Assembly (NCBI GenBank): GCA_016930085.1
Contig: JAFGHO010000069.1
Span: forward strand, 62,001-126,000
Reading direction: 5' to 3'
DNA: 64,000 bases
Origin: Spirochaetales bacterium
GTDB taxonomy: Bacteria > Spirochaetota > Spirochaetia > SZUA-6 > JAFGRV01
The notes below the pieces were generated by a model. The model had not been told where the DNA came from. It saw only the letters and a program-made list of their open reading frames with translations, and searched no databases. The position numbers and the translations under genes are program-made. Positions 1-8,224 of the stretch are shown in pieces (position 1 is the stretch's first letter; every line of letters starts with the position of its first letter).

Positions 1-337
1 CGCCGAAACTCACCACATCGCCCCGGTAGGTTCCGTTTATCGATTTATCGCCGAAAAACACACCGCTCTGGGTGAGAAGGGTAAGACCGTTCAGACTCAG
101 GTACAGTCTGTTTCTCCCGCTTTGCAGCGCTATTTTTATCGGGAACACTTCCCAGGTTTTTGTTTTGTCTCCGGCGGAATCGACGAGTCCGAATCCGATA
201 CTCAGTTCGTGGTCTTTATCCGCAAACTCGATGACACTCGGGTGAACGGTAAACCGGAGTTCGTTTTCGGCCGAATGAACCCGTAACATGGAAAAAAGTG
301 CCAGAAGTCCAATAATTATTAATACGATTTTTTTCAT
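1..337 (-). CDS. Hypothetical exported protein (C-terminus cut by window edge)
   Basis: This frame is open from an ATG at 335-337 to the left edge, giving 112 residues of an incomplete protein. It begins with two lysines and a hydrophobic stretch (about residues 4-17) ending near HSA, a likely Sec signal peptide, so the product is probably periplasmic or outer-membrane associated. The mature part is rich in beta-prone, alternating polar residues and resembles a carbohydrate-binding or DOMON-like beta sandwich only in general character. I do not recognise a family. A GGAA stretch lies upstream of the ATG, and a good promoter is present at 390-418. Function unknown. Confidence 0.7.
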   Translation of the reverse strand, partial: MKKIVLIIIGLLALFSMLRVHSAENELRFTVHPSVIEFADKDHELSIGFGLVDSAGDKTKTWEVFPIKIALQSGRNRLYLSLNGLTLLTQSGVFFGDKSINGTYRGDVVSFG

Positions 338-364
338 ATTCTGTTCCTTACTTTCCCTCTTGTG

Positions 365-380
365 TTCAAGGTGTCTTGAA
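365..380. promoter_or_regulatory. Inverted repeat just downstream of the promoter, possible operator
   Basis: TTCAAG, a four-base GTGT centre and CTTGAA form a perfect 6+4+6 inverted repeat. It lies immediately after the predicted transcription start of the exported-protein gene, a position where a repressor could bind or where the leader RNA would form a short hairpin. The remaining sequence from about 419 to 584 shows nothing I can name. Confidence 0.3.
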
Positions 381-389
381 ACCCCCTGA

Positions 390-418
390 TATAAACCAAA
401 ACAGGCGTTCACTTTCAA
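390..418 (-). promoter_or_regulatory. Sigma70-type promoter for the exported protein
   Basis: Read on the minus strand, TTGAAA (413-418) is followed after 17 bases by TTTATA (390-395). Transcription would start near 383, about 45 bases before the ATG at 337. Match to the consensus is good; there is no experimental support. Confidence 0.5.
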
Positions 419-584
419 TTATCGGCATAAATGCGTATCCTGTTATCCCATTAATCCGATATGACCTTAATCGACCCGCTGTCTTTCTTTTCTATAGACT
501 CCGCGTCCCGCGACAACCTCTTAAAGAATATAAAAAAAGACCGTCCGTTACAATACTCCCGGTGACAGGATAGGGTGAAAAATC

Positions 585-1673
585 CTATTTCAAATAGAAT
601 AACGGATCGACCGTATCGCCGTTTTTATAAATGGAAAAATGGAGGTGGTTTCCCGTGCTGTAACCGGTATTCCCCATTTCTCCGAGAATGCCTCCCTGAT
701 TTACCATGTCCCCTTTTACGACCGTTATCTTGCGAAGATGGCCGTAGAATGTCTGAAGTCCCATCGCGTGTTTTATGATGACATATTTACCGTAAACGTT
801 ACTGTAGCCGGTTTTCTGGACCCTTCCGTCCAATGCTGCCCGCACGGGGGTACCGCCGCTGTTCGCAATATCGATCCCGTTATGAAAATGGCGTTTTCCC
901 GAAATTGGATGGATACGGTTGCCGTAGCGGGAGGATATTCTGCCCCTGGCGGGAAAAACAAAGAGCGTACCAAGGACTTTCCGCAGTTCGTAGGTATTCA
1001 TACCCGCGCCGGGAATAAAAAGCACCTCCCCCGGCTTGATAATCGAAGAGGCGATATTATTCCAGTCGAGGATATCTTCCAGAGCCACATTGTATTTTTC
1101 GGCAATGCGACTGAGGTTTTCCCCGCTTCGAACGGTATGGGGAATGCCGCTTTTATTCGGAATCAAAAGCGTCATGCCTTCCAAAACCCTGAAAACGCTT
1201 TTGATCTTGTTGTAACTGATGATTGTGTCGATGGTAACACCGAACCCGGCCGCAATACCCGACAGGGTATCGTTTTTCTTCACCGTATATTGCTTCATGG
1301 AAAGGGTGGCAATCCGATCCTGACCCGCCGAATATTCATACGTTTCCCGTATCTGATCCGATATTATCGCCTCGTAATACGCCTGACCGAGATCACTCTC
1401 TGCGGGGAGGGTGATGCCGGCTGAAACCGGATAACCTTCTACTATTTTCCCGCCAATCATTAATAGCCCGAAAAGCAGGAAAAAAAGACCTGAAGCGATG
1501 ATAATCCTCTTTCGAATATCCTTTTTTGACCGCAGGTGCCTGCCAGGATTATCGGATTTGCGCCGGTCCTGATTTTTTTCCTTCACCTGCGGTAACGGCG
1601 CGCGCATATGCGCGATGGTGAGGAAAGGCTGTCTGCGCCTGAAAACCTGTTGATTGAGTAATGTCCCGATCAT
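585..1673 (-). CDS. LysM and M23 peptidase protein (peptidoglycan hydrolase)
   Basis: The 362-residue product has a basic cytoplasmic head, one membrane segment (about 56-75), two LysM domains (about 129-172 and 179-221) and a C-terminal M23 (LytM/lysostaphin) domain from about 240. The zinc and catalytic motifs are complete: HNGID (H264, D268), H312 and HLH (H343, H345). It should therefore be an active, membrane-anchored endopeptidase facing the periplasm, bound to the wall by LysM and cutting peptide cross-links during growth or division. It is divergent from lepB. The ATG at 1673 has only a weak AGAGAG ribosome site; an internal ATG at residue 23 is possible. Confidence 0.9.
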   Translation of the reverse strand: MIGTLLNQQVFRRRQPFLTIAHMRAPLPQVKEKNQDRRKSDNPGRHLRSKKDIRKRIIIASGLFFLLFGLLMIGGKIVEGYPVSAGITLPAESDLGQAYYEAIISDQIRETYEYSAGQDRIATLSMKQYTVKKNDTLSGIAAGFGVTIDTIISYNKIKSVFRVLEGMTLLIPNKSGIPHTVRSGENLSRIAEKYNVALEDILDWNNIASSIIKPGEVLFIPGAGMNTYELRKVLGTLFVFPARGRISSRYGNRIHPISGKRHFHNGIDIANSGGTPVRAALDGRVQKTGYSNVYGKYVIIKHAMGLQTFYGHLRKITVVKGDMVNQGGILGEMGNTGYSTGNHLHFSIYKNGDTVDPLFYLK

Positions 1674-1691
1674 TATTCTCTCTTAATCATA

Positions 1692-1720
1692 TCGACAATA
1701 ATTTTGTTACATATTAGAAT
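1692..1720 (+). promoter_or_regulatory. Promoter of the lepB-pbp-DUF115 operon
   Basis: TCGACA (1692-1697) and TAGAAT (1715-1720) are exactly 17 bases apart, so transcription would begin near 1727. This supports the ATG at 1743 as the lepB start, because the upstream in-frame candidate at 1704 would precede the transcript. Confidence 0.45.
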
Positions 1721-1742
1721 ATTACTTCCACAGGACAATCTG

Positions 1743-2246
1743 ATGAAAAATCGAGGTATATCACCCGGAATCGTCATCCTCACCGCCCTGCTTGTATTCA
1801 TAGTGATCAAGCTTTTTATTCTGGATATCATGATCGTCCGGGGTCAATCAATGAAACCGACGCTGAATCCCGGCGATCTTATCGTAATCGATAAATGCGC
1901 CTACGGTATTGTTATTCCCCTGAAAAACCGCTATCTCTTCAGGTGGGGACGGCCGCGGCGTGGGGACATCGTTTTACTGCTGAGTCCCGAAAACACGACG
2001 GTAATCGTTAAAAGATGTGTTGCCATTGAAGGAGATTTTTTCGATATTAGGAATGGATATCTCGAAGTGGACGGCAACCGGTACCTTTACGCCCACCCGG
2101 ATGGTATTACGAAAACGTTTACCGAATCCGTCGTTCCCGGGGACAGCATCATGGTATTGGGAGACAATCCGATGCAATCGGTCGATTCGAGAATGTTCGG
2201 ATTTGTTCCGGTATCCGATATAATAGGGAGAGTCATCGGGCTGTGA
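1743..2246 (+). CDS. lepB: Signal peptidase I
   Basis: The 167-residue product has an N-terminal membrane anchor (about 9-30) followed by the S26A catalytic region. The nucleophile serine sits in GQSMKPTL (S36). The general-base lysine lies in VKRCVAIEGD (K90), and the conserved box GDN...DSR is near the C-terminus. It cleaves signal peptides of exported proteins on the outer face of the inner membrane. The start at 1743 follows AGGACA and fits the promoter at 1692-1720. It is the first gene of a three-gene plus-strand operon with a penicillin-binding protein and a DUF115 protein. At 167 residues it is a short bacterial form, but all boxes are present. Confidence 0.92.
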   Translation: MKNRGISPGIVILTALLVFIVIKLFILDIMIVRGQSMKPTLNPGDLIVIDKCAYGIVIPLKNRYLFRWGRPRRGDIVLLLSPENTTVIVKRCVAIEGDFFDIRNGYLEVDGNRYLYAHPDGITKTFTESVVPGDSIMVLGDNPMQSVDSRMFGFVPVSDIIGRVIGL

Positions 2247-2283
2247 TGATACATACGACGAGGAAAGGGAAAAAATCCTTATA

Positions 2284-4146
2284 ATGGATACAACGGAAGG
2301 CAAAAAAAGGCTTTTCATCTACATTATCTTTCTCTCGCTTCTCATTATTCCCCTTCTGATACGTCTTGGGTCCATCATGCTTTTCCCTTCGGAAAGGTTG
2401 CATACGGATCCGGCAACACAACCTGCAATCGAACGGGGACCGATTCTCGACAGGAATGGTAAAATTCTGGCGATACAGACAAAACTGAAATCGGTATCCG
2501 CCTGGATACCCTATCTCGATAACACTGAAGAAACCGCCCGCATTCTCGCGGATGTACTCGGAATGAGTGAAAAGCACATTCTCAACCTCCTCACCGGCAC
2601 GACGAGGAAATATGTTTTCATCAAACGAAAGGTCACCCCCACCGAATCGGAAAAGATAGCTGAAATCAAATCACAAGGAAAACTGCGTGGTATCAACCTT
2701 GATGAAGAGTTCGCACGCAGTTATCCGCAATCCAGACTCGCATGCCACATTATCGGATACGTCGATATCGACAATAACGGACTCGACGGTGTCGAACTCG
2801 CATTTGACGAAGAACTTTCCCCAAAAATGTCCGATAGCGGAATCGATATCGTGTATGGAAACCAGCTTTTTCTTACCGTCGATATCAATATACAGTTTCT
2901 GGTCACGCAAATTGCGCGCGAAGTGTACGCCGAAAACGATGCGGATGCCGTCATGATCCTTGTCATGAACGCAAAAACGGGTGAAATTCTCAGTTCGGTA
3001 TCGATTCCGGATTTTAATCCGAACGATTTCACACGATATTCCGATGCGGAAAGGACAAACAGGCCCCTCTTCGCTTCCTATGAACCCGGTTCCGTTTTCA
3101 AGATTTTCACCATATCATCGCTTCTTGAGGCGGGTGCGATCACGACCGTCGAAGAGTTTACCTGTAACGGGGTTTATGAGGGGGCGGGAGAACCGATCAA
3201 CTGTCTCGGTATTCACGGCCGTATCACCGCGGCGGGTATCATCAAATACTCCTGTAATGTCGGCGCCGCTTTTGCATCCGAACATATCGGCGAACGCCGC
3301 TTTCACGATCAACTCAAACGCTTCGGATTCGGCGATAAAACGGGGATATCCCTGCCGGGCGAGACAACGGGAATTTTTCATGATGTCGAAGATTGGTCGG
3401 GGCGGTCAAAACCGGCCATCGCATTCGGACAGGAAATTTCCGTTTCGGCGATTCAAATGGCCGCGGCGGCGACCGCACTGACCAATGACGGCACCATACT
3501 CAAACCCCTGATCGTTAAAAAAATAGTATCCCCTGAAGGAAAGCTGATAAAAGAATACAATCGCGAACCCGTCCGGACAGCGGTCTCCCCTGCGACCGCA
3601 CGAACCATGCTCGCCATGATGGAAGAAGCGACCGCGGGGAACGGTACCGCGCGCGGCGCCCGCGTTGAAGGTGTGCGTATCGCGGCAAAAACAGGAACCG
3701 CAGAAGCATACGATCCCGTCTCACATTCGATCTCAACAACGCATTTTATCCCCTCGATACTCGGTATTTTTCCTGCGGACGATCCGCAGTGTATCGTATA
3801 CATCGTTATCGACCATCCCAAAGGGGAACATTATTTCGGAAGCAGGATTGCCGCGCCCGTACTGAAAAAGATTATCGAACAGATTATCCCTGTCCTCAAC
3901 CTCCCCACGGACGACAATACGATTGTAAGGCATTCGGGTAATGTTGAACTCAGCGTGCCGCCCATCATTGAGATCGGCTCCCTGATGCCCGATCTGACGG
4001 GAACGCCGAAGCGGCTTCTTCTTTCACTATACAGTAACTCCCGTATTACCCTGCATATCCGGGGTGAAGGCTATGTCGTAAAACAGAACCCGCCCCCCGG
4101 CACGCCCGTCGGTCCTGACACGACGATTATTCTGGAGCTCGAATGA
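2284..4146 (+). CDS. ftsI: Class B penicillin-binding protein with C-terminal PASTA domain
   Basis: The 620-residue product has one N-terminal membrane segment (about 9-29), a pedestal domain, a transpeptidase domain and a single PASTA repeat (about 555-620). The active-site motifs are intact: SVFK (S270), SCN (S323) and KTG (469-471). It crosslinks peptidoglycan, most likely with the FtsW encoded elsewhere in this window. The PASTA tail resembles SpoVD/Pbp2X-type enzymes. The division cluster at 44042-52853 contains no ftsI, so this is the best candidate for the missing septal transpeptidase; an elongation or specialised role cannot be excluded. Its stop overlaps the next start by four bases, suggesting translational coupling. 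Confidence 0.88.
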   Translation: MDTTEGKKRLFIYIIFLSLLIIPLLIRLGSIMLFPSERLHTDPATQPAIERGPILDRNGKILAIQTKLKSVSAWIPYLDNTEETARILADVLGMSEKHILNLLTGTTRKYVFIKRKVTPTESEKIAEIKSQGKLRGINLDEEFARSYPQSRLACHIIGYVDIDNNGLDGVELAFDEELSPKMSDSGIDIVYGNQLFLTVDINIQFLVTQIAREVYAENDADAVMILVMNAKTGEILSSVSIPDFNPNDFTRYSDAERTNRPLFASYEPGSVFKIFTISSLLEAGAITTVEEFTCNGVYEGAGEPINCLGIHGRITAAGIIKYSCNVGAAFASEHIGERRFHDQLKRFGFGDKTGISLPGETTGIFHDVEDWSGRSKPAIAFGQEISVSAIQMAAAATALTNDGTILKPLIVKKIVSPEGKLIKEYNREPVRTAVSPATARTMLAMMEEATAGNGTARGARVEGVRIAAKTGTAEAYDPVSHSISTTHFIPSILGIFPADDPQCIVYIVIDHPKGEHYFGSRIAAPVLKKIIEQIIPVLNLPTDDNTIVRHSGNVELSVPPIIEIGSLMPDLTGTPKRLLLSLYSNSRITLHIRGEGYVVKQNPPPGTPVGPDTTIILELE

Positions 4147-5978
4147 GTCTGCTTGAAACAAATCTCGGATACATCGACGGCTTCCATCCGTCACTCAAAC
4201 ATGTCGCTAAGGGTGTTTCCGCATCGGGGATCGAGATCCTCTCAACACCATCGGGAAATCCCACTATGCGGTATAAAGGCCTGTATATCCATAGTTCCCA
4301 TAACCCGGTGAAGGAAGCTTCACAACTCGCCGAACGTGCAACCGCTTCTCCCGGCATCTCCTGCTGTATCATTTACGGTTTCGGCCTGGCTTACCACATC
4401 GAGGCTTTTCTTGAAAAGCGTCCTGAAACGCCTGTGTTGATTGTCGAACCCGATATATCCGTCTTCCTCAAGGCCCTGGAAACAAGAAACCTCCGCCCCG
4501 TCCTTGCCTCCCGCCGGGTGAGCATCTGCCTCGGCCCGATACCAGGCGATATTCTCCCTTACCTTGAAAGACTACCCCTTTCCGAAATCCAGATGATAAA
4601 ACTCAGATCGCGCTACACACAAGAACGGGAGTATTTTCTCCGGATTGACGGCCTGATCGGCTCTGTGGTTTCGGCAAAAGAAATCAATCTGAATACATTG
4701 AAACGTTTCGGCAAGTTGTGGGTAAAAAACCTTGTAAAAAACATCCATTACCTTATCGGGATGCCGGGTATCTCCCTTCTGAAAGGACGCATGACCGGTA
4801 TTCCCGCTTTGGTCCTTGCTTCCGGCCCATCCCTGGACAATGTGATGCCCCACCTTTACGAATTGAGCAGGCGTATGCTCGTTATCGCGGTCGATACATC
4901 CCTGCGCGCATGCATCGAATGCGGTATCGAACCCGATTTTCTCGTCATCGTCGACCCGCAATACTGGAATACCCGTCATATTGACTGGCTCGACCCGCAA
5001 AAAACCATCCTCGTCTCGGAGTCATCGACGCATCCCAGAATTTTCACGCTTCTTCGATGCAAAGGCTTTCTGGCAAGTTCCTTTTTCCCGCTCGGAAGAT
5101 TTTTTGAATCGATAGTCGGCCACAAGGGGGTAATCGGTGCGGGCGGTTCGGTCGCGACCGCCGCCTGGGACCTCGCGAGGGGGTTCGGCGCCTGTCCCAT
5201 TGCTATGGCCGGACTTGACCTCGGTTATCCCCGGAAACAGACGCACTTTCGAGGAGCTTTTTTCGAACAGCGTTTTCATATGCTCGCTTTCAGGTTTCTA
5301 AACGGGGAAACAATGTCGTTCCGGTATCTGCGGGAAGCGTCTCCCTTTCCGGAAACCGCGAATGACGGACAATACACCCTTACGGACAGGAGAATGTTCA
5401 TTTACAAACGGTGGTTCGAATCACAGATGGCGATCTACCCGGAGACCGAAACACTTAATCTTTCACCGAAAGGAATTCGGATTGAAGGGATGAACACATC
5501 GACAGTCGGGAAGCTTCTCGATTTGCCCGTTATCCGCGAAAACCTGGATAAACGCCTTGAGGAAATCCGCGCCATCACAACCCGCTCCCCCCTGGAACAG
5601 GAAACCGGACGGATCGAATTAAAACAATCGATCGAATCTTTGTGTGAAGACCTCGGCAGACTCCGATCCGTCGCCGCCGAGGGCATCTCCATCACCCGGA
5701 AAGCTTCCGCGGGAATCAGGGCCAACATGCTCCCACGGGAATCGATTGAAGCCCTGAACAGGATCGACAGGTTGATTTGCTCGGAATCATCACGAATCAT
5801 TGCCGGTTTTCTTCTTCAACCGGTGATTCAGGGAATTCTCCACGCTTCGGAAAACACCGGCCGCTCGGACGCGCGAGAGGTCCTTGCCGTCTCGGAAGAC
5901 CTCTACCGGCAGCTATCGGATTCGGCCCGATATCACCATATGATTCTCTCACGCGCCCTGGATTCGCTTACGAAGTAA
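4143..5978 (+). CDS. DUF115 / MptE-like protein (motility accessory factor type)
   Basis: The 611-residue cytoplasmic protein carries the DUF115 core beginning near residue 219 with ALVLASGPSLD, typical of the 6-hydroxymethylpterin-pyrophosphokinase-like/Maf family. An N-terminal region contains YGFGLAYHIE and VEPD, and a helical tail follows. Maf proteins add nonulosonic acids to flagellins in several bacteria, but the family is broad and no sugar-biosynthesis genes are visible here. The ATG overlaps the stop of the penicillin-binding protein gene (ATGA), so the two are translationally coupled. A role in glycosylating flagellar or surface components is a family-based inference. Confidence 0.75.
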   Translation: MSLLETNLGYIDGFHPSLKHVAKGVSASGIEILSTPSGNPTMRYKGLYIHSSHNPVKEASQLAERATASPGISCCIIYGFGLAYHIEAFLEKRPETPVLIVEPDISVFLKALETRNLRPVLASRRVSICLGPIPGDILPYLERLPLSEIQMIKLRSRYTQEREYFLRIDGLIGSVVSAKEINLNTLKRFGKLWVKNLVKNIHYLIGMPGISLLKGRMTGIPALVLASGPSLDNVMPHLYELSRRMLVIAVDTSLRACIECGIEPDFLVIVDPQYWNTRHIDWLDPQKTILVSESSTHPRIFTLLRCKGFLASSFFPLGRFFESIVGHKGVIGAGGSVATAAWDLARGFGACPIAMAGLDLGYPRKQTHFRGAFFEQRFHMLAFRFLNGETMSFRYLREASPFPETANDGQYTLTDRRMFIYKRWFESQMAIYPETETLNLSPKGIRIEGMNTSTVGKLLDLPVIRENLDKRLEEIRAITTRSPLEQETGRIELKQSIESLCEDLGRLRSVAAEGISITRKASAGIRANMLPRESIEALNRIDRLICSESSRIIAGFLLQPVIQGILHASENTGRSDAREVLAVSEDLYRQLSDSARYHHMILSRALDSLTK

Positions 5979-6068
5979 CCGTCCGCCCTCCGCCATTCAT
6001 TGACTCAAGTTTATCGCCATTATGCCGATGCAATGAATAGAACGACTAATGTTATGATGTATCATGAT

Positions 6069-6111
6069 AAAAACGGTGTGCAAACGACATCCAGGCATAC
6101 CGTTTTTTTTT
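6069..6111. terminator. Bidirectional Rho-independent terminator
   Basis: A 13-bp stem (6069-6081 with 6095-6107, one G-T pair) encloses a 13-base loop and is flanked by a T run on the plus side and an A run on the other. It lies between converging operons, after the DUF115 gene on the plus strand and after the J-domain gene on the minus strand, and can serve both. Confidence 0.8.
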
Positions 6112-6155
6112 GGTCGCATCGCTGAGACAACGTTAATTCAGGTTATTCACGCCGA

Positions 6156-6785
6156 TCATTTATTTTTGAAATAGAGTTTGACCGCTTCCCGGCGCAACGT
6201 TTGAGAAGTGTCTTCCATGGCCATGATAATCAGGCGGAAAAGTATTTTTTTATAACCAAGCGCGTTGATCGTTGTGAGGATTTCCTGCTTTACTTCCGCG
6301 CCTGTTCTGAGAAAAAGTGCGGACAATTCATGGACGGACTGATGTATACGCAGCTTCCGTACGGCAGCCACCACTTCCGTGACCACCCGCTCGTCTTGAT
6401 CACGGAGTGCCTTTCTCAAAAAAACCCAGGCGCTTTTTTTCCCCGATTCCCCGATCCTCCTTGCAGCATTGATTTTGACATCCGGATGCGTGTTCGAAAC
6501 CAAAAGCCTCCCGAAGCCGAAAAGCCGATCGAATGCCCCGGGCTTGTGAGTAACGCCGCCGCCAAAGGAGTTCCCCGTAAACGGAGACCTTGTTTTCGAC
6601 GTACCGATGCGCGACAGGATCGTTTTATATGCATCGACAACCGTCGTGAACATGAGCGGCGACCCCGTGCTTTGCGCGCTGTCCGGATGAAATCGTTTCA
6701 CCATGCGTCTGTATGCCGATTTCACTTCTCCGAGTGTCGCGTCGGGATATAGATCGAGGACCTTAAAAAGATGGTAATCGTTCAC
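6156..6785 (-). CDS. J-domain protein with HEAT-like C-terminal repeats
   Basis: The 209-residue product begins with a J domain (about 1-60) including the HPD tripeptide at 33-35 that stimulates Hsp70 ATPases. A glycine-containing linker follows, then about 110 residues of short helical repeats of HEAT type (phrases such as INAARRIGESG and VTEVVAAVRKL). It lacks the zinc-finger and client domains of DnaJ, so it is a specialised J protein. The start directly abuts the stop of the upstream gene, which encodes an isolated Hsp70 substrate-binding domain; the pairing suggests that they act together. It is the last gene of the fliA-fapA operon, which hints at a role in motility or envelope assembly. 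Confidence 0.85.
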   Translation of the reverse strand: MNDYHLFKVLDLYPDATLGEVKSAYRRMVKRFHPDSAQSTGSPLMFTTVVDAYKTILSRIGTSKTRSPFTGNSFGGGVTHKPGAFDRLFGFGRLLVSNTHPDVKINAARRIGESGKKSAWVFLRKALRDQDERVVTEVVAAVRKLRIHQSVHELSALFLRTGAEVKQEILTTINALGYKKILFRLIIMAMEDTSQTLRREAVKLYFKNK

Positions 6786-7403
6786 TCACTCATTCCTTTC
6801 CCCCTCGAGGCGCGAACTGACTTCTCCGATCAAGGTTCCCAGTATGGTATGCATGGCGGCCAGTTCATGATAAGATCCGTTTGTCCTTGCGTAAAACGCT
6901 TTTTTTAATGCACTTTCGATTTCCTCATACAGAAGCGGATCGGATGTGCCGGTCATCGTTCCTTTCAGCCGCGTCAACTCCGTAATGAGTTGTGTCAACC
7001 GCTTTCTCAATGTTATTTTACCATAAATGATCCCGTTTGTACAGTGAAAAGATTGTTCGTCGAACATACAGACAACCTGGGAAAGAGAGGTCTTTCCTGC
7101 GCAATCGGTAAGGGTGACGCGAAGAAGGCCGTCCGTTCCCGCCGTGACTGTGATGCGAATTCTGCTTTTATATTTGGGCAGCTGCTTCAAGCCGGAAAGG
7201 AGAAGCCGGCAGAGTGTTTCGTGCGTTTCATCGTCAGACCGGCGGACCAGATGAATTTCTGCGGATTGCTGAAAGTCGGAAATCGTGGTTACTATCGTGC
7301 TTTTTCGCGCCGGAAGCGCCGTACCCTTTTTAAGCAGCGGAACAAACACGCCGTTTTCGATTTCACAGTCGATTGAAAAAGGAAGGATCTCTTCCAGTTT
7401 CAC
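6786..7403 (-). CDS. Free-standing Hsp70 substrate-binding domain protein
   Basis: This 205-residue protein aligns by eye with the C-terminal half of DnaK and has no ATPase domain. LPFSIDCEIENGVFVPL corresponds to the TPLSLGIET.GGV start of the DnaK beta-sandwich. KGTALPARKST, SAEIHLV and DGLLRVTLTD match successive strands, and the last 90 residues are helical like the lid. The GTG start at 7403 is preceded by AGGATAGG and lies four bases after the previous stop. A longer frame from 7451 would overlap that gene by 44 bases. Binding of unfolded clients, perhaps with the neighbouring J-domain protein, is inferred from homology and position. Confidence 0.75.
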   Translation of the reverse strand: MKLEEILPFSIDCEIENGVFVPLLKKGTALPARKSTIVTTISDFQQSAEIHLVRRSDDETHETLCRLLLSGLKQLPKYKSRIRITVTAGTDGLLRVTLTDCAGKTSLSQVVCMFDEQSFHCTNGIIYGKITLRKRLTQLITELTRLKGTMTGTSDPLLYEEIESALKKAFYARTNGSYHELAAMHTILGTLIGEVSSRLEGERNE

Positions 7404-7407
7404 AATC

Positions 7408-7878
7408 CTATCCTTTTCTCTCTTCCAAAGAAATAATAAGCTCGATCTCACCGACCGGCAGATTAATCCGGCCGGCGATCAGTGCGGGAGAAAACCCCTG
7501 GTAATAGAGTTTCAACACCCGCTCACGGATACTCACGTCGCTCTCTTTCCTGTTTTGCGCTTCACCCTGCTGTTGCGTCTTTTTAATGATATCGCTGTAA
7601 TTTTTACTCATGCTGTATTTCTCACTTTCACGCTGCAGCATGAGGATCTTTTTATCGGCTTTTTCCAGAAGCGCAGAAAGCTCCCGTACGCGTTGTTCAA
7701 TGAGGGTGATATTCCGCTCTGTTATATTGTTGAGTTCGGCCATTATTTTGTTGACTTCGGAATGGATGTTATCGATCAGCTTTTGCGGATTGACGAGTTT
7801 TTTTATTGTTCGTTTCAAAAACAGATACACGATAAAAAATCCCGCCGCGAAAAGGCCTGTTATGAGAATGTATTCCAT
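7408..7878 (-). CDS. SwrB-like membrane-anchored HTH protein (DUF6115/DUF2802 type)
   Basis: The 156-residue product has an N-terminal membrane helix (EYILITGLFAAGFFIVYLF), a basic stretch, a central coiled coil and a C-terminal helix-turn-helix-like motif (ERVLKLYYQGFSPALIAGRI, then PVGEIELIISL). This architecture, and its place just downstream of fliA and fapA, match Bacillus SwrB, which follows sigD in the fla/che operon and promotes flagellar basal-body maturation, and proteobacterial DUF2802 proteins. The name is an inference from architecture and synteny. The ATG at 7878 lies 16 bases after the upstream stop; a TTG at 7902 is an alternative. Confidence 0.6.
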   Translation of the reverse strand: MEYILITGLFAAGFFIVYLFLKRTIKKLVNPQKLIDNIHSEVNKIMAELNNITERNITLIEQRVRELSALLEKADKKILMLQRESEKYSMSKNYSDIIKKTQQQGEAQNRKESDVSIRERVLKLYYQGFSPALIAGRINLPVGEIELIISLEERKG

Positions 7879-7894
7879 AATGACTCGTAGCTTT

Positions 7895-8221
7895 CTATCC
7901 AATAATATCGATATGATGACCCAGATGAGATTCTCTAAACATTTTCCTCTGCTCCTTTTTCAACGCTTCCTTTTCTTTCTCTCTTTTCCTGTTCCGATTC
8001 CTGTTTTCTTTCCTGTTCTCTTCTTCATTCACTTTTTCAACACCGTCTCCGATATCATGGGTTTCATTGACGGTCGCATCTTTATCGATCGTTTCTTTTG
8101 CTATTTCGGATCCCTGGAGTGATTGATGGAGCGGTGAAACATCCTTTTGAATCGCCTGCTCCTTGCCGACCTGATTCAGATGGGAAAACATGGTCTGTAA
8201 ATCAATCGGAAGTAACGGCAT
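7895..8221 (-). CDS. Small charged protein of unknown function
   Basis: The 108-residue product is hydrophilic, with a helical N-terminus (LPIDLQTMFSHLNQVGKEQA) and a very basic, asparagine- and glutamate-rich segment (about 65-93), and no membrane segment or cysteine. The ATG follows the fapA stop by only three bases, so it is surely cotranscribed. I do not recognise a named family; its fixed place between fapA and the SwrB-like gene suggests a motility-related role. Confidence 0.6.
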   Translation of the reverse strand: MPLLPIDLQTMFSHLNQVGKEQAIQKDVSPLHQSLQGSEIAKETIDKDATVNETHDIGDGVEKVNEEENRKENRNRNRKREKEKEALKKEQRKMFRESHLGHHIDIIG

Positions 8222-8224
8222 CGT

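Noticed and set aside
5979-6068. Small gene after the DUF115 protein
   Set aside because: No start with ribosome site; the stretch leads into the terminator.
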